NCBI GenBank assembly: GCA_009841115.1
Contig: VXML01000107.1
Location: 186,001 to 250,000, forward strand
Direction: 5' to 3'
Length of the DNA stretch: 64,000 nt
Source: Gemmatimonadota bacterium
Lineage (GTDB): Bacteria > Latescibacterota > UBA2968 > UBA8231
Under the pieces are notes generated by a model, which saw only the letters and a program-made list of their open reading frames with translations, made no database searches and was not told the origin of the DNA. Shown one piece after another: positions 1 to 8,406 of this stretch. The translations under genes and the position numbers were made by a program. Position 1 is the first letter of the stretch. Each line of letters begins with the position of its first letter.

Positions 1-741
1 ATGGCCATAACTCTGTGGAAGCGAAACAAGGCGACGCCCAGCGAGGAGGGGGCGGCGTTCGCGTTGGAGGCCATATCGCGCTTTGTCCGGGAATATCCGA
101 CGAGTCCTCAGGTAGCCGACGCCTACCTGCGTCTCGGGGATTACCACTTTTCGCTGCACAACTTCCTGCAAGCGGCAGGGGCCTATAAACACGCCTGGGA
201 CGCGCCAGAAGTCAGTAGTGATCAGGCCCAAGATGCGATGTGGAAATTGATCAAAAGCTACCAGAGTGCCCACGAGTACGAGGCCGCTCATCAAGTGGCC
301 GATCAGCTACTGAGCCAGTACCCCGAGCACCCCAAAGCCATCGAGGTCCAGCTCGAACTGGGTATCATCCTCAAGAATAAGGGCCAATACGCCCAAGCCA
401 TTGAACAGCTAGACGAACTACTCTCCCAACAGTTACTCGATGGCAACAGTGCTTCAGAAGCCCGGTATTACATCGGCGAATCCTATCAGAACATGGGCGA
501 GTATCGCAAGGCGATCCAAGCCTATTACAAAGTTAGTTACCACGGTAGCCAAGGACTCAGCATGTGGATCACCTCGGCGGATTTTCAGCGCGCCCGCTGC
601 CACGAATCGCTGGGCGAACACGCCACGGCCATGACCATCTACGAGCGCATCACACGTCGCGAAGGGGGCCAGAGTCCACAGGGACAGGAAGCCCGCGAGC
701 GGATGGATGACCTGCGCCGCCAGCTAGAAGCCCTCAACTGA
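1..741 (+). CDS. TPR-repeat protein (probably 5'-truncated)
   Basis: The reading frame is open from the first base, so the true start probably lies upstream and the visible Met may be internal. The 246 visible residues are a run of helical hairpins with tetratricopeptide character, such as ADAYLRLGDYHFSLHNFLQA near residue 40 and ARYYIGESYQNMGEYRKAIQ near residue 154. The spacing resembles the BamD/YbgF type of TPR protein, which acts in envelope or scaffold roles. No signal peptide can be assessed because the N-terminus is missing. The gene ends 6 bases before the sigma-54 activator and is probably co-transcribed with it. The family is clear; the specific function is unknown. Confidence 0.75.
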   Translation: MAITLWKRNKATPSEEGAAFALEAISRFVREYPTSPQVADAYLRLGDYHFSLHNFLQAAGAYKHAWDAPEVSSDQAQDAMWKLIKSYQSAHEYEAAHQVADQLLSQYPEHPKAIEVQLELGIILKNKGQYAQAIEQLDELLSQQLLDGNSASEARYYIGESYQNMGEYRKAIQAYYKVSYHGSQGLSMWITSADFQRARCHESLGEHATAMTIYERITRREGGQSPQGQEARERMDDLRRQLEALN

Positions 742-747
742 AGCGAC

Positions 748-2313
748 ATGGCCCCGACTCAACGTCACATTCTGCTCCTGACCCAGCGAGCAGAGTTGGA
801 AGCGGAGTTCAAGGCCGCAGTCCACGACGTGCGGCTGCGCGTACTCAGTGCGGCTAACGGCGATGCGCTTGGGCGGCTACTGCGGCGCGGAGTGGAGCTG
901 GTCGCCTTTGATCTGGAACTTCCGTCCGCCGTCCTCGCAGAGGGTGTCGCCGCGCTCGACCACCATCGCGATGTGCCCGTCCTAGGCTTGGGCAACGCCG
1001 ATGAAAATTGGGACCGACTTTTGTGGGGTTCACCTCTCAAAGACCAAATTGCCGTGCCCTTTGAGGCCGCAGTCCTGCGTCAACATCTGGACCAGCTACT
1101 AGAGCGCGGGGACTTTTTGCACGGGGCCAAACTGGTAGGTCAGTCGCCCTTAATGCGCCAACTGCGCGAACGCATTTTAATCGTGGCACCGACGCCAGTT
1201 TCCTCTATTCTCCTGACGGGCGAAAGCGGAGCGGGCAAGGACTTAGTTGCCGAAGCTCTACATCGCTACAGCAGCCGACGCGAACGTCCTTTTCGTCCGC
1301 TCAACTGCGGTGCCATTCCGGAGAATCTGCTGGAGAACGAACTCTTCGGGCACGAGAAAGGGGCCTTCACTGACGCCCGCGCTCAGTACCGAGGCATCTT
1401 TGAACAAGCGGACAACGGAACGGTCTTTCTAGACGAAATCGGCGAGATGTCGCTGGCGGCGCAAGTGCGCCTCTTGCGGGTCCTCGAACAGCGCGAAGTG
1501 GTCCGCATCGGCGGCAGCGCGCCGGTCGCGGTGGACCTTCGCGTCATCGCCGCGACCAACCGCGACCTGCAAAAGGCGGTTGATCAGCGCGAGTTCCGCC
1601 TCGACCTCTACCACCGGCTCAAGGTCGTCGAGCTCGACATTCCGCCGCTGCGCCGCCGGGCCGAGGACATTCCCCTCTTGATCGAGCACTTCATCAGCGA
1701 GTTGACCCAAGACAACAAGAGCCGTCTAGAAGGGTTCTCAGCAGCGGCGCTGGATCTTTTGCAAAACTATGCTTGGCCTGGCAATGTGCGCGAGTTGCGC
1801 AACCTAATCGAACACTTGGTGTTCCTCGCCCCGCGTGCCCTCGTCGAACCCGAAGACCTAGTGCCCCATCTCGGGATCCAGCCCACGCGCCATTTGCCCG
1901 TGCCAACCAACAAGACGCCGGACCAATCCGAGCGCGAGTTGATCTACTTTGCGCTCTTGGATCTCAAGCGCGAGGTCGCCGAGCTAAGAGCCGCAGTCGA
2001 GCGCAATGCCTCCGTGATGCCGTCCTCTACGCCTCCCGTAGCACCAAGGGTCGTTCGACCGGTCGCGCCCGAGGAACCGATCTATCCGGTTGAGGACACC
2101 CCTTACCATCCCGCAGACTCCCAGGAATCCGCGGCAATACGCGTCCCCGAAAACGCAGCTATTGAGCCTTTGCCCTCGCTCAAAGACCGCGAGCGGGAAG
2201 CCATCGAACAGGCCCTCGACCGCGTCGGCGGCAATCGCCGGAAGGCCGCCGACATCCTCGGCATCAGCACTCGCACGCTCTACCGAAAACTGAACGAATA
2301 CGACCTCCAATGA
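748..2313 (+). CDS. sigma-54-dependent transcriptional activator with degenerate receiver domain
   Basis: This 521-residue NtrC-family protein has an N-terminal receiver-like domain (1-120), a AAA+ domain (about 129-370), a long Pro-rich linker and a C-terminal Fis-type helix-turn-helix (about 478-521, ending in RKAADILGISTRTLYRKL). The AAA+ core has Walker A GESGAGKD (158-165), a sigma-54 contact loop written GAFTDA (205-210) where GAFTGA is usual, and Walker B VFLDEIGEM (226-234). The receiver seems degenerate: no acidic pair follows beta-1, and the usual Lys-Pro near residue 104 is Val-Pro. Asp55 could still be a phosphoacceptor. No histidine kinase is next to it. It probably activates sigma-54 promoters elsewhere. 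Confidence 0.9.
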   Translation: MAPTQRHILLLTQRAELEAEFKAAVHDVRLRVLSAANGDALGRLLRRGVELVAFDLELPSAVLAEGVAALDHHRDVPVLGLGNADENWDRLLWGSPLKDQIAVPFEAAVLRQHLDQLLERGDFLHGAKLVGQSPLMRQLRERILIVAPTPVSSILLTGESGAGKDLVAEALHRYSSRRERPFRPLNCGAIPENLLENELFGHEKGAFTDARAQYRGIFEQADNGTVFLDEIGEMSLAAQVRLLRVLEQREVVRIGGSAPVAVDLRVIAATNRDLQKAVDQREFRLDLYHRLKVVELDIPPLRRRAEDIPLLIEHFISELTQDNKSRLEGFSAAALDLLQNYAWPGNVRELRNLIEHLVFLAPRALVEPEDLVPHLGIQPTRHLPVPTNKTPDQSERELIYFALLDLKREVAELRAAVERNASVMPSSTPPVAPRVVRPVAPEEPIYPVEDTPYHPADSQESAAIRVPENAAIEPLPSLKDREREAIEQALDRVGGNRRKAADILGISTRTLYRKLNEYDLQ

Positions 2314-3791
2314 CGCACCTTCTCCGCGCCGTCAGGCGCGACAACCCCTCCACCCTGTTCAGTTGGGTGTGCAGCGCGCTTATTGCCGCGTCGCTCGCGG
2401 GCGCGCACTCGGTTGGGGCGCAAATGCCGGAGGAGAGCACTCAGCCAATCGCGGATCTCAGCAGGGCTTTCCGCCACGCCTACGAACAAGCGAAGCCTGC
2501 CGTGGTTTTAATCTCGGCGACGACCCGATCGCGGCAAAAGCGCGCATTGCCCCCCTTCCACCCGGAAATTCCCGAAGACTTTCGCGGCATAGGCTCCGGC
2601 ACTATCGTCAGCGCCGATGGCTACATTCTGAGCAATTACCACGTCGTCGCCGAGGCCGACTCCATCCAAGTCACCCTCTCGGATCGCCGCATCTATCGAG
2701 CTAAGATCATCGGCTTTGATTCGCTGATTGACATCGCCCTGCTCAAAATTGAGGCGCAGGAATTGCCTACTGTGCAGTTGGCCGATTCAGACCGCTTGCA
2801 AATCGGCGATTGGGTGCTGGCCATTGGCCATCCCTTGGGCATGGGGTCAACGCTGACGCACGGCATCGTCAGTGCCCTAGGGCGCCAAGCAGGCATTTTC
2901 AATCCCAGAAGCGACGAAGAAAATCGCTACGCCATCGAGAGTTTCATCCAGACCAATGCCGTGATTAACCCCGGCAACTCCGGTGGCCCTTTACTCGATC
3001 TACAGGGCCGAGTCGTAGGAATCAACACGGCTATTTCAACGCGCACTGGTTACTACATCGGCTATGGGCTGGCCGTGCCGATCAACCTAGCGCGCGAGGT
3101 GATGGATGATCTGTTGGTCCACGGGCGAATCGTACGCGGCTACTTAGGCGTGTCCATGGAATCTGAGATGACCCCAGAGCTAATCCGCGAATACAACCTC
3201 GACATGGAACGGCCACGAGGCGTTTACCTCAGAGATGTGCAACCCAACAGCCCGGCCGCGCACGGTGGCCTGCGCGACGGGGACGTCGTCCTGTCGCTCG
3301 ATGGTATCGAGGTGAACCATTACAACCACCTGCAAACGCTGATCTACGGCCGCGACCCGGGCGAAACGGTCAGCCTGCAAATCATGCGCCAGAATCAAAT
3401 CCACCTCGTCGCCGTGGTACTCGGCGAGCGCGAAGAGGACCGGCTCCTTTCCCAAGGCCATCAGCGGCTAGCAAAGCTAGGGATTTCAGTTGAAACCTTG
3501 CCCGCCGAGTTGGCCGCCGAGTTGGGCTTTATCGGCGAGTTGGCGGCTGAACTGGGATTTGCACAAGGCGAGGAGCCGGTGGTGGTAGTTGAAGTAGACC
3601 CGGAGGGGCTGGCCGCAGACAAAGGGATTCAAGTGCGCGATGTAATTACCGAGGTGGATCAAGAACGCGTTACCTCGTTGGAGCAATTTGTGCGCTTTGT
3701 TTCCGAACTGGAGGAGGGGCAGTCTGCGTTCTTCTGGTTTTGGCGGCCCGATACCGGTATAGAAGTCCGGGCACTGAGGATTCCAGAGTAA
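2310..3791 (+). CDS. htrA: HtrA/DegP-family periplasmic serine protease with two PDZ domains
   Basis: This is a periplasmic quality-control protease of 493 residues. A signal peptide ends near SVGA-Q (residue 37). The trypsin-like domain carries the triad His111 (SNYHVV), Asp141 (DIALLK) and Ser224 (NPGNSGGPLL). Two PDZ domains follow, at about 277-370 and 430-493. The start overlaps the preceding stop as ATGA, so translation is probably coupled to the sigma-54 activator. Between the PDZ domains, around residues 395-415, there is an imperfect internal duplication (LAAELGF twice). Assignment to HtrA is secure; DegP and DegQ cannot be distinguished from sequence alone. Confidence 0.94.
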   Translation: MTHLLRAVRRDNPSTLFSWVCSALIAASLAGAHSVGAQMPEESTQPIADLSRAFRHAYEQAKPAVVLISATTRSRQKRALPPFHPEIPEDFRGIGSGTIVSADGYILSNYHVVAEADSIQVTLSDRRIYRAKIIGFDSLIDIALLKIEAQELPTVQLADSDRLQIGDWVLAIGHPLGMGSTLTHGIVSALGRQAGIFNPRSDEENRYAIESFIQTNAVINPGNSGGPLLDLQGRVVGINTAISTRTGYYIGYGLAVPINLAREVMDDLLVHGRIVRGYLGVSMESEMTPELIREYNLDMERPRGVYLRDVQPNSPAAHGGLRDGDVVLSLDGIEVNHYNHLQTLIYGRDPGETVSLQIMRQNQIHLVAVVLGEREEDRLLSQGHQRLAKLGISVETLPAELAAELGFIGELAAELGFAQGEEPVVVVEVDPEGLAADKGIQVRDVITEVDQERVTSLEQFVRFVSELEEGQSAFFWFWRPDTGIEVRALRIPE

Positions 3792-3795
3792 AACC

Positions 3796-4935
3796 ATGAC
3801 GCCCGATCTAAAAGGCACCGATGCCCTGCTGATGATCGGCAGCAGCGAACGCTGCGCCAACCTGTTCTACGCCACCCGTTTTCGCGCTCCCGATCCCTTC
3901 GTCTTTCTGTGGACTCCCAGCGAAAAAATCATGCTCGCCAACAACCTCGAAATCGACCGGGCGCGTGACCAAGCCTGCGTCAGCCGGGTATTGCCTTATG
4001 CCCAGTACGAGAAACAGGCCAAGGAAAGAGGCCAAGAGCGACCCAATAGCAACGCAGTCTTGTTGGAACTTTTGCGCGACCTCGGCTTGGCGAAGCTGCA
4101 AGTGCCCGCTGATTTTCCCCTTGGTACAGCCGATTTTCTGCGGGGGGAAAACATTGAACTGGCCATTGCTGCCGAGCCGCTCTTTCCCCAGCGCAACATC
4201 AAGGACGCCACAGAGGTCGAGAATGTGCGCCGGGCGATGCGGGCCGCCGAAGCGGGCATGGAAACGGCGATTGAAGGGCTGCGCGCCGCCGATGTGCGCG
4301 ACGGCGTGCTCTTCCTCAACGGCGGCGTACTCACTTCCGAGCGCTTGCGGCGCATGGTGCATCAGACGCTCATGGACTGCGACAGCATTGGCGAACACAC
4401 CATCATCGCCGGCGGCGACCAAGGCTGCGACCCACACCAAGTGGGCTTCGGGCCTTTGCGCGCAGGCAAGACCATCATCATCGACATCTTTCCGCGCGAT
4501 GAGACGAGTGGCTACTACGGAGACCTGACGCGGACCTTCTGTAAGGGACCAGCCTCCAAGCCGATGCAACACCTGTACGAAACCGTGCTGCAGGCTCAAC
4601 AATTGGGCTTAGACCACATCCGTCCGGGTGCCGAAGGCCACCTTATTCACGAAGCAATCCAACGGTTTTTCGACGACGCTGGTTATGAGACGGGCGAGAA
4701 GGACGGCTATATGCAGGGCTACTTCCACGGCACGGGACACGGGCTAGGGCTGGAGATCCACGAGGGGCCGAGGATCGGTCCGCGCGGCGACGTGCTTGAG
4801 TCCGGACATGTCGTGACGATGGAGCCGGGGCTCTACTACCGAGGCTTGGGGGGCGTGCGGATCGAAGATACGGTTGTCGTTTGCGCCGGCGGCTACGAGA
4901 ACTTATGCAGCCTGCCCAAGGTGCTCGAAGTGTGA
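3796..4935 (+). CDS. M24-family metallopeptidase (Xaa-Pro aminopeptidase-like)
   Basis: This 379-residue protein has a creatinase-type N-terminal domain and a C-terminal pita-bread metallopeptidase fold. All five expected metal ligands are visible in order: Asp in IIDIFPRD, Asp in YYGDLTRTF, His in HGTGHGLGL, Glu in TMEPGLYY and Glu in VRIEDTVV. Enzymes of this family cleave N-terminal residues before proline, usually with two Mn or Co ions. There is no signal peptide, so it is probably cytoplasmic. The start lies 5 bases after the htrA stop, in the same operon. Substrate preference (prolidase or aminopeptidase P) cannot be read from sequence. Confidence 0.9.
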   Translation: MTPDLKGTDALLMIGSSERCANLFYATRFRAPDPFVFLWTPSEKIMLANNLEIDRARDQACVSRVLPYAQYEKQAKERGQERPNSNAVLLELLRDLGLAKLQVPADFPLGTADFLRGENIELAIAAEPLFPQRNIKDATEVENVRRAMRAAEAGMETAIEGLRAADVRDGVLFLNGGVLTSERLRRMVHQTLMDCDSIGEHTIIAGGDQGCDPHQVGFGPLRAGKTIIIDIFPRDETSGYYGDLTRTFCKGPASKPMQHLYETVLQAQQLGLDHIRPGAEGHLIHEAIQRFFDDAGYETGEKDGYMQGYFHGTGHGLGLEIHEGPRIGPRGDVLESGHVVTMEPGLYYRGLGGVRIEDTVVVCAGGYENLCSLPKVLEV

Positions 4936-4941
4936 ACGCGG

Positions 4942-4979
4942 CCCTTTTTGTCAACGGGTGTACTCGTTGACAAAAAGGG
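4942..4979. repeat. Perfect 15-bp inverted repeat (hairpin) before ccmE
   Basis: The arms CCCTTTTTGTCAACG (4942-4956) and CGTTGACAAAAAGGG (4965-4979) are exact reverse complements around an 8-base loop. The hairpin lies 7 bases after the M24 peptidase stop and 22 bases before the ccmE ATG. No U-run follows it on either strand, so it is not a textbook terminator. It could be an RNA structure between two operons or a binding site for a dimeric regulator. A TTG start at 4948 would fall inside it. Confidence 0.8.
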
Positions 4980-5001
4980 GAAATTCAGCAGATTTACTCT
5001 T

Positions 5002-5436
5002 ATGAGACGGCACAAATTCACCCTTGGCTCCCTAGTCATTGCTGCGGGTCTAATCTACCTTTTTGTCGCTGGCGTTCAGCAGTCGACGGCGACTCACATG
5101 ACCCTGCAAACTTTGATGGAGGAAGCCACAGACGACGGCCAGCGCATCCAGCTAGGCGGCAGCACCGTGGTGCCCGGTTCGATTGAGTGGGACCGGTATC
5201 GCTCGCGCCCCGAATTTGTGATTACCGACGGGCAACACACGCTGCGGGTGCGCTACGTCGGACACGCCGTGCTACCCGATACCTTCAAAGACGAAGCACT
5301 GGTAGTTCTCGAAGGCGAATACGATGCAGCCGACCAGATATTTGCCGCTGAGATCGTCTTTGCCAAATGCCCCTCCAAATACGAGGGACAAAGCTACGAA
5401 GGACACGTGCAGGCGATGAATAGCCCAAAGGGCTAG
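5002..5436 (+). CDS. ccmE: Cytochrome c maturation protein CcmE, Cys (CXXXY) type
   Basis: CcmE is a membrane-anchored periplasmic heme chaperone that takes heme from CcmABCD and passes it to CcmF. This 144-residue form has one N-terminal membrane helix (about 7-24) and an OB-fold domain. The heme-attachment motif reads CPSKY (Cys123 to Tyr127), so the usual His is replaced by Cys, as described for CcmE of Desulfovibrio and archaea. I chose ATG 5002 over an upstream TTG (4948) because the product then begins MRRHKF directly before the helix and the TTG lies inside a hairpin. No strong ribosome-binding site is visible. It is the first gene of the ccm cluster. Confidence 0.9.
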   Translation: MRRHKFTLGSLVIAAGLIYLFVAGVQQSTATHMTLQTLMEEATDDGQRIQLGGSTVVPGSIEWDRYRSRPEFVITDGQHTLRVRYVGHAVLPDTFKDEALVVLEGEYDAADQIFAAEIVFAKCPSKYEGQSYEGHVQAMNSPKG

Positions 5437-5468
5437 CCCGCACGTCTTTTGGCTTTTCCCGATTCTTT

Positions 5469-7925
5469 ATGGTTGATATCGGCTATTTTGCCTTGTGCCT
5501 CGCGCTCCTAGCGTCCGGCTATGGAGCGCTGGCGTCGGCCCTCGGGGCGAGGCGTGGCCACTTGGGGTTAGTGCGCTCGGGCGAAAACGGGGTCTTGGCG
5601 ACCTGTGGCCTGCTGACGCTGGCAATTCTCGCGCTGTGGCACGCGCTCCTCTCCCACGACTTCCAAGTCGAGTACGTGGCCGAGAACAGCAACCGCGCCA
5701 TGCCTTTGTTCTATTTAATAACGGCGCTGTGGGGCGGGCAGAACGGGTCGCTGTTATTTTGGGGCTGGATCTTATCCCTCTACTCGGCGGGCTTGGCCGC
5801 ACTCTACCGCCAGCGCTACCGCGAATTGATGCCCTACGCGATAGCGACCCTATCCCTTACCAGCTTCTTCTTTTGCATTGTGCACCTTTTTGCCGCCGAC
5901 CCGTTCCAGCGCCTGCCCTTCACACCAGAAGACGGCCGCGGGCTCAACCCGATTCTACAACATCCCGTTATGGCCATTCATCCACCGATGCTCTACTTGG
6001 GCATGGTGGGCATGGTCGTGCCCTTTGCCTTTGCCATCGCCGCGCTCTTGACCGGCAAGTTGGACGCTACTTGGCTCCGCGCTGCACGCCGCTGGATGCT
6101 CATCCCTTGGACCTTTCTCGGCTTCGGCCTTCTGCTAGGTGGCAAATGGGCCTATGTCGAACTTGGATGGGGTGGTTATTGGGCCTGGGATCCGGTGGAG
6201 AACTCCTCGCTGATGCCTTGGCTGATCGCCACCGCGTTTCTGCACTCGATCATGATTCAAGAGCGCAAGGGCATGCTCAAGGTATGGAATGTGGCCCTAG
6301 CGATTCTCACGTACGCGCTGTGCCTGTTCGGCACCTTTATGACCCGCAGTGGCATCATCTCTTCGGTACACGCCTTTGCCCAATCCAACATCGGGCCTTT
6401 TTTTGGCACGTTTCTCGTCCTGACGCTGGTTTTTTCTTTTGGGCTTTTGTGGCTGCGGCTACCCTTGCTCAAGGCCGAGAATCGCTTGGAATCTTTTGCC
6501 TCGCGCGAGACGGCTTTCTTGCTCAACAACTGGGTTCTCTTGGGGATGCTCTTCGCCGTGTTCTGGGGCACGGTCTTCCCGCTGGTCTCCGAGGCATTGA
6601 CCGACGAACAAATCACGGTCGGACCTCCTTTTTTTAACCAAGTCACGATTCCCATCGGCCTAGTGCTTCTGTTGTTGACAGGTGCTGGTCCGCTCTTTGC
6701 TTGGCGTCGCACCTCTAGCGAGAGTCTGCGCAAAAATTTTATTCGCCCGGTGACGGCAGGCGCACTTTCTTGCGGGGTCTTTTTTGTTGTTGGCATACGC
6801 GATCCCTATGTGGTGCTGTCATTCGGGCTATGCGTCTTCGTACTCGTCGCGCTCACTGCCGAATTCCACGCTGGGGCGCGGGCGCGGAGGCACAGTACGG
6901 GCGAGTCCTATCCGGTGGCATTGTATCGCCTCTGCGCCAAAAACCGACGGCGTTACGGCGGGTACTTGACCCACCTTGGGCTGGTATTGCTCTTTGCTGG
7001 CTTTACTGGCAAAGCCTTTACCCAAGAAGCCGAAGTCGTCCTCGACCAAGGAGCTTCGAGTCAAGTCGGCGAATACCGGCTTACGTTTGCGTCGCTGGCC
7101 TTTGCCGAAAACGCCAATCACAGTACTACCGCCGCGGCCTTGGCCCTGCATCGCGGCGATCAATTCCTCGGCACGCTGCTGCCGGAGCGACGCTACTATC
7201 CGGCTTTTGACCAAGGTACTACTGAAGTCTCCATTTACTCGACATGGCGCGAGGACTTCTATGTAATTCTGGTGGGGTCTGCCGAAGACCAAAGTGCCAA
7301 ATTCCAAATCTATATCAACCCACTAATCAATTTCGTGTGGCTCGGTGCGGTCGTCCTAGTGATCGGTGCCCTGTGGGCAATGTGGCCCACGCCGCGAGAC
7401 CGGCGGCTAGCGCGGATTGATCGCGAGACCGCAATGGACTCGGTTGTCGCACGGAAACCTCGTATGTACGTGCCTGTGCTCGCTGCATTGGCGCTGGGCT
7501 TCTCTCCAGTAGGAGCGGCAACAACAGCGGAAATCAAGGCCGTGGCTGAGGATTTGGTCTGTCTTTGCGGTAATTGTCCTCGGGAATCCCTAGCCACTTG
7601 CCTTTGTACGGACTTCGCGGTCCCCGAACGCGAGGCGATTGGCTCAGCCCTAGACCAAGGCCAGACTCGACAGCAGATTATCGACGGCTATGTAGCGCGT
7701 TTTGGCCCGATGGCCTTAGCCACTCCGCCGCACGAGGGCTTTAACTTGCTCGCTTGGGTCGCACCCTTTTTGGCTCTTTTGTTTGGCGTTGCCCTGGTAC
7801 GCACCCTGCTAGTTCGCTGGAAGGACCAAGGCCAAGCGCCTCTGCCGTCCAAGCCCCAGCCGACCAACCGCAGCCAAGACGCAGATCGCTTGAGACGCGA
7901 ATTGGATCACTACGACGATGGCTAG
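5469..7925 (+). CDS. ccmF: CcmF-CcmH fusion (heme ligation)
   Basis: This 818-residue protein joins two normally separate ligation factors. Residues 1 to about 645 are CcmF, a multi-helix membrane protein with the heme-binding tryptophan-rich motif WGGYWAWD at 234-241 followed by PVENSS. After a short basic linker and a further hydrophobic segment (about 674-688), residues 690-745 look like CcmH: ALDQGQTRQQIIDGYVARFGP matches its usual helical part. The redox motif is not the standard LRCxxC but a cluster of five cysteines (698, 700, 703, 711, 713) containing CGNC. A final membrane helix (about 760-780) follows. CcmH normally reduces the apocytochrome CXXCH thiols before heme attachment. Confidence 0.9.
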   Translation: MVDIGYFALCLALLASGYGALASALGARRGHLGLVRSGENGVLATCGLLTLAILALWHALLSHDFQVEYVAENSNRAMPLFYLITALWGGQNGSLLFWGWILSLYSAGLAALYRQRYRELMPYAIATLSLTSFFFCIVHLFAADPFQRLPFTPEDGRGLNPILQHPVMAIHPPMLYLGMVGMVVPFAFAIAALLTGKLDATWLRAARRWMLIPWTFLGFGLLLGGKWAYVELGWGGYWAWDPVENSSLMPWLIATAFLHSIMIQERKGMLKVWNVALAILTYALCLFGTFMTRSGIISSVHAFAQSNIGPFFGTFLVLTLVFSFGLLWLRLPLLKAENRLESFASRETAFLLNNWVLLGMLFAVFWGTVFPLVSEALTDEQITVGPPFFNQVTIPIGLVLLLLTGAGPLFAWRRTSSESLRKNFIRPVTAGALSCGVFFVVGIRDPYVVLSFGLCVFVLVALTAEFHAGARARRHSTGESYPVALYRLCAKNRRRYGGYLTHLGLVLLFAGFTGKAFTQEAEVVLDQGASSQVGEYRLTFASLAFAENANHSTTAAALALHRGDQFLGTLLPERRYYPAFDQGTTEVSIYSTWREDFYVILVGSAEDQSAKFQIYINPLINFVWLGAVVLVIGALWAMWPTPRDRRLARIDRETAMDSVVARKPRMYVPVLAALALGFSPVGAATTAEIKAVAEDLVCLCGNCPRESLATCLCTDFAVPEREAIGSALDQGQTRQQIIDGYVARFGPMALATPPHEGFNLLAWVAPFLALLFGVALVRTLLVRWKDQGQAPLPSKPQPTNRSQDADRLRRELDHYDDG

Positions 7926-7965
7926 TTCGGCCGACCCGACTCAGGCCTATGAGAACCTTATATAA

Positions 7966-8403
7966 ATGAACGCGATAGAACTCTTACCCATAATATGTTC
8001 TATCGCGCTGCTGTTAGGGCTATTGCTCTATCTGGTACATCCCCTCCTAGTGAGCGGGCGGGTGGGCGCGGCGAGTGGATCGACGCGACAGCTTTTTGAG
8101 CGCAAGGAGCAGCTTCTGGGCGAGATCGTCGAACTGGAGCTTGACCGCGAACTTGGGAAAGTGTCCGCAGAGGACTTTCAGCGCCTTTTTGCCGAGTTGG
8201 AGGCTGAGACGCTGGCGGTTATCGGCGAGTTGGATCGGCTCAACGGCGCGAGCAGCGATCAATTCGAACGACGCATAGAAGAGGAGGTCGCGGCTCTGCG
8301 CCAAAAGACCGCCGTTCCTCGTTGCCACGGCTGCGGAGCCTTGCAGCGCGAGGGCGATCGGTTCTGTCCGCAATGCGGCGCTTCGCTAGTGGAATCTAGC
8401 TGA
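7966..8403 (+). CDS. Membrane-anchored coiled-coil zinc-ribbon protein of the ccm cluster
   Basis: This 145-residue protein has one N-terminal membrane helix (about 5-28), a charged helical stretch (about 40-110) and a C-terminal zinc ribbon with CHGCG and CPQCG knuckles. Its topology recalls CcmI, which also begins with a membrane helix and a short coiled coil, but no CcmI TPR domain follows. It sits between ccmF-ccmH and ccmA with short spacing on both sides, so a cytochrome-assembly role is likely by context. The zinc-ribbon assignment is clear from sequence; the function is inference. Confidence 0.7.
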   Translation: MNAIELLPIICSIALLLGLLLYLVHPLLVSGRVGAASGSTRQLFERKEQLLGEIVELELDRELGKVSAEDFQRLFAELEAETLAVIGELDRLNGASSDQFERRIEEEVAALRQKTAVPRCHGCGALQREGDRFCPQCGASLVESS

Positions 8404-8406
8404 GCC

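Noticed and set aside
3808..4602. 264-codon minus-strand frame opposite the M24 peptidase
   Set aside because: It lies fully antisense to an intact peptidase with all metal ligands and shows no family motif.
4948..5001. Upstream TTG start extending CcmE by 18 residues
   Set aside because: The extension is encoded by the hairpin arms and would put a hydrophilic stretch before the membrane anchor; ATG 5002 gives the standard layout.
5495..6637. 380-codon frame inside ccmF
   Set aside because: It is a shadow in another frame of the clear CcmF coding sequence, rich in Arg, His and Pro with no domain.
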